Source: Haliclystus octoradiatus (taxonomy: Eukaryota; Cnidaria; Staurozoa; Stauromedusae; Haliclystidae). From it: a DNA stretch of 64,000 nt. Made by a program: the position numbers and the translations under genes. Below the pieces are notes generated by a model. It was not told where the DNA came from and searched no databases. It saw only the letters and a program-made list of their open reading frames with translations. Location: assembly GCA_916610825.1 (NCBI GenBank), contig OU744448.1:27860107-27924106 (forward strand), in the 5' to 3' direction. Positions 46,344 to 60,900 of the stretch are shown piece by piece. Positions within the stretch are counted from its first letter, which is position 1, and every line of letters begins with the position of its first letter.

Positions 46344-49300
46344 ATGCCTGCTAATGATGCCTCGTATAATCAAGGTGGCCCTCCACCAAAATGGAGAGGA
46401 ATTTTATTAACTAGCATACGGAAGGTGAGGAATCATTTACATTATATGTTGTTTTTAATTTAAAAAATTGGTTGAAAGGGAATTCTCCATGCTTTGTTGC
46501 ACCCAGCTCAAATTAATTAAATTCTGCATGTGTCTATTCGTATAAGATAAACAGCAGCCCTAATTATTAACTTGAAATTTGAGAAATCATTTCTTGTAAT
46601 TGTTCAGACTCAGAAAATTGTCCAACCTCGAATAATTTCTTGTGATTGTTTTGACTTTTGTTCCTATCCTATCATCAATTTGGAAATAAATAGCACGGTT
46701 GGCTTCATAGCCAATTTCCCATGTCACAATATTGTCAAGTGAGTTTGTGCAGTGAGTTATCAAATGCTTCATTGAACAGAATTTTCTTTAAATTTTTATA
46801 AAATGCTGTTATTATGGCATGTTAAAGTAAGTAATATAGACGGTGTCGCCCTACCGAAGGCACCCGTACCACTCCTCTATTTCTAGATGAGTGGTTTTTT
46901 CGCTAAGAGCAATGATTTTAAACGCTCTTTAATGATCTCAGCCGCGACACTGCAGATCAATTTCAACAGATTTCATGGCAGACAGGTCTCGATTGTCAAT
47001 GCGCAACGATGCGCTGCAGCTACTCACAAAAACGCTCTTTAATGATCTAAGCCGTGACACTGCCGATCAATTTGAACAGATTTCATGGCAGACAGGCAGT
47101 GATGTTTTCTGAAAAAAAATAGTGGGAGAACGGCTCACAATTTTCATAGGGGTCCAGGGGTCACATTCTTGTAGTGGTCCAGGGGCATTCCCCCCAGAAA
47201 AAATTTCAAAATTATAATCTTTCAAGAGCTCTGTAGTGCATTTCAAGAGACCAATTCAGTATAATCTATTGGGTCATTTAATGACTTCCTAGTGTTAAAG
47301 TATGAAGTTATTATCTTGAAAATGGGCCAAATGGCTAGAGATATTTAATAGCCTAAACGCAGTTCAGATAAATAATAATACTGAAATGAGGGGACGTCGT
47401 TCCCCCGCGTTCCCCTTCCAAAACATCACCGCAGACAGGTCTCGATTGTCAATGCGCAACGATGCGCTGAAGCTACTCACAATTCAATTCCCTCTGGACC
47501 ATTCCATCCGCCATCTTCAGATGGTACTCATTTGATGTTTCAGATAAAGTCAAGGCTTAGTTGACCTTCGGGGGATTTGAACCACAGTCGATCAGATATG
47601 ATCTGGCCTGAAGTTCGGTTGCTCTGCCACCTGAGCTAATCCTCCTTGGCATGTTGATGATCTAATAACTTGCCTCCATGTTGACTCTTAGCAGCTTGAG
47701 GAGTTCAACTGAGTTCAAATTCCAGTCATAACGTCCTCACGTTAAGATGTCCTTGAATTTTATTTTGTACCGTTATTGATATTTATTAGATCGAAGTTTA
47801 GAATTTGAGTTTACATTTGTAGCAAATGACTGATAAAACAACACGGGATCTCACAATGTTTTGCCATATAATATCTTCATGCACTGTGAGTAATCATTAC
47901 AAATGTAATTGATTACTGAAAGTAATTACTTTTTCAGTAATTCTTAACTGTAACCTAATCGATTACTTTTCTGTAAAAGTAATTTTATCAGTATGCCTAT
48001 AAATTGTTACTATTTTGGTAATGGTAATTGATTACTTTTTAGTTGATTGCCTAGCTATTACTAATTACTTTCTTTATTTTGATTAGCTGAAAAAATAGTT
48101 TGTTACTCTTTGAATTTGGTAATAGTAGTACTTTTGGTATCCGATCATAACGTCCAGTCGGGACATCTTCCATATTCTTTGTTTACAATAACGTCCAGTC
48201 ACAAAAAGCGTTCTTTCTTCATTTCTAGCTGGATTAATTAATTAATTTAAAAATATATTCTTGAATTGAATACTGGTGGAGGTGATTGCATCAAATCAGA
48301 TGTTAATCATAAGAATTATAACTTGACCAAAATACGCGCTGGAAGTCGATCGCGTGAAAATTCAAAAACAAGTCAATGAAACTACAACGCTAAATAGACC
48401 AATGTATTACAAACTTTGAGCAAATGTTTTAGAGATATAATAGAAGAGATTTCACAAGACCTAGTATTAAACAGACGGTTTATACATCATTTACTTATTG
48501 TAAGTTGACCAAACTTTAATTGGCCTTCATTGGAATTAACGCGTAAAATTTCGAAATTTGACGAAAACAAAACACTAATATTATTGCCCTTGAGAGTTAT
48601 TTATGTTTTATAATTAATATTTATATCAATATAAACTGTCGTTTTTGATTTATTAAATAACGAAGTGAATTATCTATAGCTGTTAGTAAACCTGGACCTT
48701 TTCCAAACTGGACGTTATGGTATTCGGTAGGACGTTCTCGGAAATGGACGATATCACCACTGGACGATACGACTGGTGACCGTACTTTTCTGTTCCACAC
48801 AAAACAATGATAAAAATGACTCTTAAAATGACACCTATTCAAATGAAAATAATCAATATCTTTGTAAAAAAGTATGATTTCTTAGCAATAGGATTTTTGT
48901 AGCAGCAACATATTTTAATTTTTCCTTTGGTGATAAATTGTGTTGTGATATCAGATATTACGTGGCTCAGATTTGCTCTGATTGCTTGAAAGTGATCAGT
49001 AATCGTAATTAATTTGTAAAGTTGAATAATTTGTAATTGTAGTTAATTACTTTTAGGGACACCATAATGATAATTGTAATCATATAGCGATTGTGCAGAG
49101 TAATTGTAACAGTAATCAATATCTGGTATATAAATACAAATTAAACAATTACAAATGTATTAAGTTTGAATTTACAGAGGAAATTATCAAATACAATTAC
49201 ACAGAAATTAAACAAACAACCAGGATTTTATAGAATCCGATCGTGTGTTGGCTTGATCCGCCTGATTGCAAGCATAATAAATAAGACAATCGATTTCGTT

Positions 49301-51881
49301 TTTGCATTTATTCAAAGTATGGAATATATATTGATATGATAACATTAATACAACCAACAACAAAATAACACTTTGCTATTACGCTGTCAGTAGCCTGCAT
49401 GTACCAGGCTACCAGCCCGTAAGTTTGTTTCTAAAACCAGTATAAATAACACCTATATATAAATTTGGTTATGGTAATTATTTACACCAGAGCCATCTAT
49501 TTACAAGAGCTGGGACACGCTTTCATGTGCCGCTATCGTCTCCAATTGGACAGATGCCAGTCACGTGATTTTTGGATGCCATCTTTGTTCTTTTGAAAAC
49601 AGGTTCTCAATCATTTCAAGTGAAACGCGCGAAAAAATACAATACAATATGGCTGAAAAGACACACAACATTCTCCTGCACATGCGCACTGTTAAAAACA
49701 AGCTCGGGTCCAGGCAAAAAGATACAAAAATGGCAGAAATGTCCCAACTCTTGTAAATAGATGGCTCTGATTTACACCCCCATTCATACACTGTCACAAA
49801 ACATCAATTGTCATAACATCACAACTCTTTGTCAAACACGTCATAGTTATCAGCCAGCGACAATGATCCTAATGACAATACGAAGTAATTCATAAATTAT
49901 ATGCACAACTCAGTGAAACTTGTTGGGCGGAAAATCACACTTAAATGTTTCACAGGTACCCTATGGTTTCCAACTTTCCAAATTTCTTTGATTCTGGTAC
50001 ATGAGCTAATGTTGCAGTTATTCCGTATAATAAAGTAACCTAAAGGTCCAGCTTGTCCTGTATGCAGGTTGTCAAATTAAATTGCAATGTTGGGTTTGAA
50101 AATATCTTTCTTTTTCTACTCAATTTACTTTGATTACAGTGTCATGACTTTTTTACGTTTTTCTCGTAATACCAACTGTAAAAAATGTGCAACAATATCC
50201 TCGTATCAAGACCATTCTTGCCTTTTAAAGGATGTGAACATGTTAGATAATTATTGAAAGATGACAGAATTTTAAGAACTCCAAAAACCATAATTTTACA
50301 TAAGAAAGCATCTTTTGAATATTTTCTTATAGGTGCAGAAACAAGTGCATCCTTCTCTCAGCATTGATTTAGAAGCTTTGGAATATCTAGAAGATCTAAT
50401 AATGCAACTATTGAATTTGCTCTGTACAACCCAACCAAGATCAATTATAGATGTCGAAGAACGAGTGCAGAAGACTTTCCCACAGCAAATCAATGACTGG
50501 GCTGTTGTATTCGCACAATCAACTATTGAAAAAGGGAAACGAAAAAATGCACTTACTCTGTCTGTAGACAAACTTCATCCATATATTCAAAAGGTATTCA
50601 TCTGTTTTAGAGATAATTTAGCAACATATTCCTACCATCAGGATTGAGAAGATAGAAAATAACAAGAAATCTTGTTCCAGTCGCATGCACATATTTTCAA
50701 TATGAATTTACAACCAAAGAATGTGTCTTTCTTGATCTTCTCATTATTATTATTATTGCACATATTTTCATCTACCTTAGGTAGAAGTTTGTATTCACAC
50801 GAAAATTTCATAAAATCTTTTCATGTAATGTTACTTCGGCGATTCTAGCATTTTTAAAACTCTGATTTAGCTGACATTTGTATTTTGAACTACACACTTT
50901 CTAAAGATGTTTTCCCTCAGGTTTTGACTGAAACTGACCCTTATGTGTGTAGGCCTATCATATAGTATAATGATCTGGCTTGCAAAATTATACAAAATAT
51001 TGCCTGTGTAATTTGATTTTTATTTTGTCTTTGTTTTCAAGACTCGACTCGATGTGTTATTGTTTATTTTCTTTACATTTTTAGGAAATCCTTGGTTACA
51101 AAATAGAGCATGTTGTGTCACTTTACACATCATCTGTATTGGAATATATCTCAGCCGATATACTAAAAGTAAGTTTAGTTATAGGCATACACAGAACCTT
51201 CAAAGTTATGCGTACATCTAGGCCTACATCATAAATCAAAACGTTTTACTAGTAGAAAGCAAACCATGATATTTAGCTTTGTGTGAGGGCTCAAATGTAA
51301 CTTGTGTGGTACAGCCAAATATTGTGATAATTATCTGGTCAGGATATTAATTTAAGTTAGCGAGTTTGATAGATGCTGGTTTACATGAAATATGACAAGT
51401 GATATAAAATTGGTAATGGTATCATTAGATTTTTCATGTTAGTATTGCATTCAATTTTTACTGTATTATTGATTAACTTTCAGCTTGCTGGTAATTACGT
51501 TAAAAACATACGTCATGATGAAATTACTAGACAAGATGTTAAAGTTGCAATGGGTGCTGATAAGGTGAATAACTACTATTATTATTAATGGCAAGTTTTT
51601 TCGAACGTTTTCTTGCTTCCTATTGGTTAATCGAACACCGACAATTCCTAGTGTCTCCGAAAGTGACATAATAATCTGAGACAATAGGGTAAAGCTCGAG
51701 ACAATTAGGTCGCAACAATATGTCGAGACAATAGAATTCGTAATATTTCTCAAAACGCGGTTGTCCTTGAATATTTCATGGGATTAATCAAGGTATGGAT
51801 TAATAATAAAACCATTATCAAACTCGATTTCGCATGACACTCAGAATTATCAGGCCTCGGCGCGTGTTATCCGCCGAAGCC

Positions 51882-51915
<34 letters not shown>

Positions 51916-54900
51916 AATAGACACATACAGGGCCCGCAAGAAGGGAAGATCCTGCTGGGATTCTAGATCCTGGAAGGCTAAATCAAATTAAGAAGGGCAT
52001 TGATTTGTGTGCCAAAACCTTGACAAAATATTTCAGAAGCAAAATATTGAAAATGTTCTAGAATTCCTGGAAAGCTAACCTTTTTGCAAGGTGTTATACT
52101 AGGACTGCCAGACAGTTCCTTCTCAGTAGTTTTGCATCCTTTCACAACTTCACATGCTGCACAACAGCTTTTTTCTTTATTTGAAAATATCATTGTTCAA
52201 TGCTGTACTTGATTTGATATGAAACTTATATGAATTTATTGACTCTCAATGATTTTAGTCATTCTGAATCAAAATATTGAATTCTAATGAGTTTCATCCA
52301 AACTATTCTCAGAGTACAGTATTTTATTCAACATACATGCTTGAGAATGGAAATCTCAAATATCTATGAATATTTGAATTTTACTGATCAGAATCGCAAT
52401 TTCTAAGTAGCCTGCACTACAATGCAGTTCTTTTGTACCATTAACCTACATCAATAACTTAAATATTTGTGTTCAATTTCTATGTAAAAAGCCAAAAGGT
52501 TTAACCTTCCAGAATTCTAGAGCATTTCAACACTTTGTGCTGAGCGTTTAGTGGTGAATTTTGACCTATAAAACAGAAAATGTCAAATTTCTTACTTTCT
52601 TAGTGTCGAGTTTGCTCCGTACTTCCCGGAATTAAGGATTCCCACTTTTGTCGGACCCTGTTAATGGTGTACTTCTGACATTCCCCTACTCCCATATGTG
52701 GCATATTAAAGGGCATCAAGCATTGATTTATGGTCTGTTTCTATATTTGTGTCCAGGTATTAATGGATATGTTTCATGCTGATGAAATGGAACCATCGTT
52801 TGAGCCATCGTTCGAGGTATGTTTCTATATTATTCCAATGTTAGGCTCATTTGCTGGCAGCATTGAGTTTTACACCAGAATCATGATTTCATTTATAATA
52901 TGAATTACTTTTTTCACAGCGACTGGAATTTAACTTTTCAATTAGACTACTTGTTTTACAGAGACGTTTTTTATTGTTGTTTACTATTCAATTGGAAATG
53001 AATAATGCTCAATTCTTCAAATTCGGGATCTCATAGCCAGGGCTGGATTTAGGCGTAGCAGAATAAGCAAATGCTTTAGGCCTTTCCGAAAATAGGCCTT
53101 TTCAAATTAAAGGTCACCTTTTTTTTCAATCTCTCGTAGTGTTTCATTCCATCACAACCAATTGCAAACTAATAATTTTTAATATAGGTTTTTCCATGTA
53201 CAAAAAGGGGTGACGCTAAGTGGACTACAGTATTTAACACTTAACGCAGGTTCTAACTCAAAGGTATGAAAATTTACCTCAAATCTGCAGACACCTTGTT
53301 TTCGTGGATTAATTGTCAAGCGAAAAGTTTTGGGGAATTTTTTGGCCCTATTTATGATTTTTGCTTTAGGCCCAAAATAATAGATCCAGCCGTGCTCATA
53401 GCGAAAAAGAAAATCGGTAAAATTCAATGGTAGTGCATTTGTCAGTGTTCATCTAGGCTATAAGTTGGTCACATCTGTAAATTTGGATGTGAGGGTGCGA
53501 CACCCCAATAGAGATTTTGAGATAAATTTGTTGAATATTTTGCAATTTTGAATGTATTAGAAGTAAAAAAAAACTCTTCAAATGTTCATTTCAAGTATCA
53601 TTTGGCAACCAAGGCAAATTTATCATGAAGGCTGTTGAATTATATCTGTAGTTTAACACCTAAGATCAGTAATAGGCATTTACAATCATTGCTCTTAGCA
53701 AAAGAGTCAATCCTCTAGAAAAAGAAGAGTGGTAAGGGTGCCTTTGGTACATCTGCATCACCAGAGTCTACTGAATTCCTGTATTTCACATTATATTTAC
53801 AAGGTTTTTAACCGCTACGGTATATTTAACAATAAATATCAAAGCATAGATGTTCTTAATATTTTTATTGGACAACGTTTCGGGGTCATTAGGCCCCATT
53901 CTTAAGTCTATTTATTGAAAATAGAGGTATAAAATAAATGAAATTGAAATTGGCCAATTTTCTATTCTAAATTTGTTTTTAAATAGCGTGGATTTAATTG
54001 AATATTTTTGAGTGTTCAGGGACGGCGATATATTTCTAATGAATAACATTTCATAAATGAGGCATTCATTCTTTGTATATATATAAGAGCAATCACTCCA
54101 ATGTGTCAATATAAGCCTACTGTTATAGATCTCCGAAATACTGTGTAGTAATTCCCTTTGGTCGATGAGAGGTTAGGGTGGGTCCTGGAACAGGAAGGGG
54201 GGTGCATTTAGTGGTATCCAAATTCGTATATATGGATGAGAGACGTTTAACGGTTTATAACATGATTTAAAATGGCGTATCTCCACGAAAGAGATTTACA
54301 AGTATTGTTTATGAAGTTAAAATCTCCACAAAGCCACCATCGAAACAAGGATTAACTTTTTAGGATTCTCTAATATTAGTCGCTGAATTTAATGGAGTTC
54401 TATAATTTTCAAAAATAAAAACTTAATTTTATTGTTTTGTTTGGTCAAACAAATGTTTTTCTTATACTTGAAATCAAACTCTCAATGATATGTTCGTGAA
54501 TCAATGAATTCCTTTAACTGGAGCAATGCGTTGCTCGCCCCCTACTTGTTTATTTTAAATTACGTATTTAGAGAAAAAAATGTTTTCACCTTGCAACAAC
54601 AACGATTGTTGATATTTGACATTTGATTTATTTGATTGATTATTGTAAAATGTATCATCTGGTAAGTATGTTTGTGTCTACACTTCTAACCAATCTAAAT
54701 CAATTCTTATTTTTCTTATATCGAATTCATTGTTATGCTACAATATAATCTGCTCAAAGTTATATAATCCTATCTTTCGGTTTAGTTACTGTTTCCTACT
54801 CAAAAGTCAAACATATATATATTTTTTGTCTTTCTATCTCCAGCTGCTCGTTAGTATACTTATTCACAAATAAATATTACATGCAATAATTTGCTATGAA

Positions 54901-57900
54901 GTAATTTTGATTATAAACTGCAGTAATGCCTTTTAATAAAAATAAACAAATTACGCAGCAATGGAGAATATGGCATTTTCGTAATTTTATAAGAAATGGT
55001 ATAAATTGGAAAATTGTTTGGAACTTTATTAATCGATGTGGTAGATTAAATGTTTCTCGATTTAGTTTATTATCAAAATCAACCAAAGTTATTGAAAATG
55101 TTACGTCTACTCCTGATAATCATGTAAGAATCTTAATATTCTATCTTTGTATTATCTATTCTATATGCTATATATCCTATTCTATCAATATTCTACTCTG
55201 TTGTTGTTTTCCTTCATGCAACCACATTTCTTTTTTCTTAATATAGAGAGTACACTATTTCCACCTTTTATCAAATATGAAGTAAACGATGAGTCTTCGC
55301 ACAGGTTCGCTGTTAGTTTGTACGCATCATTTAATAGGGGGTTCGAATTGATGTTATATCTACGAATTTGGTATCAACACCACAAATGTCATTAAATTTA
55401 ACGAGAAAATACAATGCACACAATTATGTCAATGTTTGGAAAAGATTGTTGTGATTTTATGATTTACATCTGACTATGCGTTCAAGCCATTTTCACAATC
55501 TCTGCGTGGATAATATGAAGTTGTTTTTGAAAGAATCGAGATTTTTGTGTTTTGTTATTTGAAAAAAACGTATTTTTGTTTTGCTACAACTTTTTGAAAA
55601 ACAGACTCTATTCTAAACATAATTTGTTTTTAAATTCATGTTCTATAGGTATGTTTCTTAATTTTCTTTGGTTCTAAAACATATATGTGACCAGCTGTGG
55701 CAAAATCAGCAATTAAAAAACAGACTTTTTATCTGATCATTTTTATCAATCTCCTGCTTCTTGCCGCCACATACTGAATGACTGACTATAGCCAGTCGGG
55801 TACAAGAGTTTGCTTGAATTGTTGATTCTTCCACACAAACGGTCACTCCATTCATCATCATATATGTTTTTAATATTTATGGCATTGTATTACTATCTTT
55901 TAATTGATGTGTTTGAATTATTTATTCCTCTGATCTAATTTTCAGCCTTTGGTAAAGCGCGGTTCACTTGTTTATGATGAGATTTTAAAAGATTTTATGA
56001 TGTCTGAAGAGCAATATTTAAGAGAACTTAATTTGATCATCAAGGTATACATTTACATTTTATTTTTATTTTGTACAAATTTCAATCATTTTATGCCTAC
56101 AAAGGTAAAATATAATTCGGAAAATGAATCAATAAACAAATAAATACCCTTTACATTCAATTATATAATCATACACAGCTTACATCAAGTCTGACTTAGT
56201 AATGTTGTCAAACTATATAATTCTTGCCCTTACTTTATCACGAAACAGAATTCAGATTTCAGTTCAAATGAATATATCTCCCGAAGGTCAACTCAGCTTT
56301 GACCTCTACTGAACAACCAATGGGTACCATCTTTATAATAATGAGCTCTTGCGTAAATTCCGAATAAATTAAGAGTGAAAATAGTTTACAGATCAAAAAT
56401 ATCATAAGATTGTAAACAATTTGTTTGTGGAAGGCGTTATTTACATTTCTTACGTGACAAATGGAGTGAAATTACTGTTCTGCTGTTCATTGCTAGACTA
56501 CATTCCGATTATATTAGCTCGTACGGAATCGAGGATTGATTTAATTTTGAAAGTTAAACAATCCACTTCCTGTGCTGTTAATTATGCACTTTATAATTGG
56601 AAGTCTCTTTTTTTTTTAGGTTTTTCGGCAGCCATTTCTTGACGCTTCCCATTTGTTCACAGAAGAGGTATATTTTAGCTAATTGTTATACTCCTATTTC
56701 TATCCTCGTTTGGTTTTGTAAACTTGAAGCATCATTATCTATGCCAGGGGTGCTAAATATAAAACGTCGTATCTTATTATGTTAACTGAATTCTTTGAAT
56801 TAATCTGAACATTTTAATTTATAATAATAAATTAAAACTTGATTATATTGAGTGTGAACTCGGATACACGTATGCGTGTGCAATAAAGTGACGTTAAATA
56901 ATACATAGCATTAATGTAAAATGGGAAAAAAGATGCGACAATAGCATTTTCGGTTACTCAGAGTTTCATGCGTTTGATTTGCGAGTATCTCCGTCTTGAG
57001 ATCACAAATGAAACGCGTGAAACTCAGAGTTACGGGAAGGCTTTTGCCTCATCTTTGCTTCTTATTCAAAGTTCTAACATATAAATTGCATCTATTATTA
57101 GTAGTAATAATAGTAGAAACGGTAATAGAAGTATTATTATTATTGGTGGTAGTAGTATTATGTTAAATTATGACTTTCCATATTTTTCTTCTGCAGGATG
57201 TCGATGAAATCTTTTCAAATATTCTAGATTTATACGAATTCAGTCAGCAGTTTTACAGTATGTTAGAAGCAACAGTTGAAATGGCCAGAGAGGATTCTGG
57301 TCTATCACCTCTAATTGGAGATTGTTTCCAAGAAATGGCGGAGGTTAGTTGAAATAAATAGGAAAAGAATAATTTTAAATCCCTATGGTTATTTATTAGT
57401 ATAATTGGAATCGAGATGTTTGACAGCCACGTATAGGGAAACGAAAGAAACTTACTTGGGTTGTGCAGTATTCAGAATATGATTTTCTAACCGATATTAA
57501 ATGGAATGTTTCAAGTTTGCGTCATTACTAAAGTGATCATTATAAACAGGGTATCACTGCACCTTAGTGACCGCTATAGCATGTGGATTGTTAAATATAC
57601 TGTAGATATCTGTTTTTCTTGTCAGGATCTGAGAAAAGGTTAAATTGCCTGAACTGGAATCTGGAAACATTTCAACATTTCTTCTGAATTTTTTGTTTTA
57701 AGTTTTGCCAATAAACATATCAATTTTCTTCGGAATTTACTCCAGTCTCCAGGAATCTAGAATTGCAGATTTTCCACTTTTGTCGGACCTGGTGCTGTGA
57801 ATTTATGCAAATGATTATTGACTTCCAAAAAAACTATAAGTATAGCTGTTGCGTTGATAACTTTGAGATACATTAATAGTAAACCTAATTTGTCAGGTCA

Positions 57901-60900
57901 AAGAAAGTGTTCATTGTTTTGTAAAGTTTTGATAGGTTACTGCTAAAGGGATAAGTACTGCATAGCAGAGCCATCTATTTACAAGAGTTGGGACACTTCT
58001 GCCATTTTTGTATCTTTTTGCCTGGACCCGAGCACGTTTTTAACAGTGCGCATGTGCAGGAGAATGTTGTGTGTTTTTTCAGCCATATTGTATTGTATTT
58101 TTTCGCGCGTTTCACTTGAAATGATTGAGAACCTGTTTTCAAAAGAACAAAGATGGCATCCAAAAAACACGTGACTGGCATCTGTCCAATTGGAGACGAT
58201 AGCGGCACATGAAAGCGTGTCCCAACTCTTGTAAATTGATGGCTCTGCTGCATAGTGCTAAGCTGCTAAAGTACTGCATATGTTACTGAAAGTTATACTG
58301 CTGATGTGTAAATTTTACCATCCCGGGTTTACCATGAATAAACCGAAACGTTATACTGTAAACATCTTCTTGTTTTGTTGTCGCTTTCTTACATTTTATA
58401 ATTTATTTGAAGAAACCTTTACCCAATACGTAATCTATGTAATCATTATTACTTATTTCTGTATAAACACAGCATTTTTTGATTATGATGATGATTATAA
58501 TGAATTTTCTCTCTTACAGGGTGCTGAGTTTGATGTTTATGAAACGTATGCCCTTGAACAACTCGATGATCGATCAGAAAGACGCCAAAAACTAGGTATT
58601 AGAGGCAGCGTTCTTGATCTATTAGAAAGACCTGGGACAGCGAGCTATTTCCAAGTAAGTGTGTCAGAAGTAAAGAATTTCGAAAAAATTTCATTTGATA
58701 TAATGCTTGTTGAGAATATTCTGCACTTGAGAAATATTGCACTTGCATATTCAAATCTACATCTTAGATAATATGATTTTTTTCTCTCTTCTCTTTTTAA
58801 CAGAAATTCGAACTCAAAGATGCAATTAGTTTCATTTTACCGAAGCTGCTTTATCTTCCAATATTTCATTGCTTGGAATATTTTGAATACATGAAGGTAT
58901 GATTTGATTATGAGACATTTCCAAGTTTTGAGTTAACTGATGATGTATAGTTAGCATCATTGGCAATTATTAAAACAACTGAAAGCATTCGATTTATTCG
59001 AAATGTTCTTCAAACGGCAAATTCAAATCATTGCATGCAAACGAGTTTGATTTATGCGATTTGCCTGTTAAATTAATATATTTTCAACAATTAATATAAT
59101 GTCTTGTATCCATATCTTTGTCATACATTGCTCAATGCAGAGCCATCTATTTACAAGAGTTGGTACACTCTTTCGTGCGCCGCTCTCGGCTTCCGTAGGA
59201 CAGATGCCAGTCACGTGATTTTATGGACGCCATAGACGCCATATTCGCTCCGTCAAACCCAGGCTCGCGAAATTTGAACAAAGGGTGGGAAAATAAAATC
59301 AGGAATTCGAAAAACTTTTTGTTCAAAAGTAAAAAATCGTTTTCAATGAAACGAAAATGGCAATTTTCTAGCCTCAAAAGTTTCGTGTCCCAACTCTTTT
59401 AAATAGATGACTCTGGTTTGATGTGTTGCATAATGTAGGAATAATTTGAAATCATGGTCATCATATGCGTCATGATCACTAATATATGCATGACAAATGA
59501 TAAGAACCCTGTAGTTATATGATTTATTTTAAATAAACCATTTTCTTATTTTGATTGATTTATTTTTGTATGAATTTAATTATTCTTATTTTGTTAGTTG
59601 ATGATGACTACTTCGCCAGATGGTGAAGATCGAGAGAAACTTGATGATGTAAGATTTAATTCAATCTGATCAATAATAATAATATTAGTAATTGTTATGC
59701 TTCAAACGATTTCTGGTCTTTGTTTCAATACCTGAATACTTGCATCATAGCCTGCATCGTAGTAACATGATTGGTAAAAAAACCGAGCGAATGAAAACTT
59801 TTACAATTTTTCTGATTGTCTGAATCAGTTTATATACCTGATAAAAGATCATACGGTTAAAGAGCAATTACAGCCTAAACAACGGCTACTAACAGTTGTA
59901 AAATAACTTGCATTTTTCGCCTCTCTTTCACGCAACCTCTATAATAAAGGTCAGAATTTTACTGGGTTGATCACTATATGCTATTCTAGTACAGTGGCAT
60001 TATGAAATACCTTATGAACTTTATTTAATGTGATGTATCTTTTTTCATCCATCTTTGTTGTTTTAGGCGTTGAGTGTTCTTCGTAGCTTACAAGTGACCA
60101 TGGAAAGAGTGTGTAACAGCCCACACATGAAACGAAAGCCAGAGTAAGCTTAAATAGTTTGTCTCTATCGTCTATTATTGCAAGCAGATATCGTTAGAAA
60201 GTTTTGATTGGTCAATGGAAATTCTTCCTCTTTGCTGCCTGCAGAATACCCCCTTGATACGCTGGTTCCCACTTTCGTTTGCAGCAAAGAATAGATTGCA
60301 ATACTAACGAATTGTGTGTACGGCAACACAGCCAATAGCGGTTGTGTAATTAACACTATGTAAGTGCTGATTAGAACCCCCGATCATACTTCGATGAGAG
60401 GTGCCATGAACTTGTGGCTAGACAGTTATTACAATGAGTGAGATGTTTTTTTTTTATCGTTGTCTTCTCAATTTTACTTTGTAACAGGGACAGATTATTT
60501 TACCAGCGCCATATTGGAGTAACCTCACACAGCTCAGTATCAAAGCTCAACGATATCCAGAAGAATATTGATAGTTGGGAGGTAGGGATTCAAAACTTCG
60601 AGGAAGGTATCTCTCCACAGGACACGTAAAAGAGCAATTATGGGTTTACAAAGTATATTTGTGTCTGCGACCTGATTTCTTCTTATCAAAATGCTTGAAC
60701 ATGTTTTAAGTCGGTGGTCAATATCAGAAAGTAGTACACTATTAATTTTAGAATGAGATTTATTGGAATATGCTTTCTAAACAACAGATATTTATCCAGC
60801 ATTAAACTTGAAGTAAGCTAGCCAGAGGTATCCAGTTTTATTGAGCCCCGAGGATAATCATAGCATCACATTTTAAGTCTATAATTTAATATCTACAGAA

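Noticed and set aside
47573..47645. Functional tRNA gene
   Set aside because: Boxes A and B are good, but the acceptor stem does not pair and there is no anticodon stem.
57979..58253. Minus-strand ORFs of 63-92 codons, also seen near 49561-49797
   Set aside because: They are translations of the hAT-like miniature element; the same peptide appears at both copies because the repeat is shared.
58320..58360. Second hammerhead-like motif (GGTTTA hairpin followed by CCGAAACGTT)
   Set aside because: The hairpin and GAAAC are present, but nothing near CTGANGA precedes the stem.
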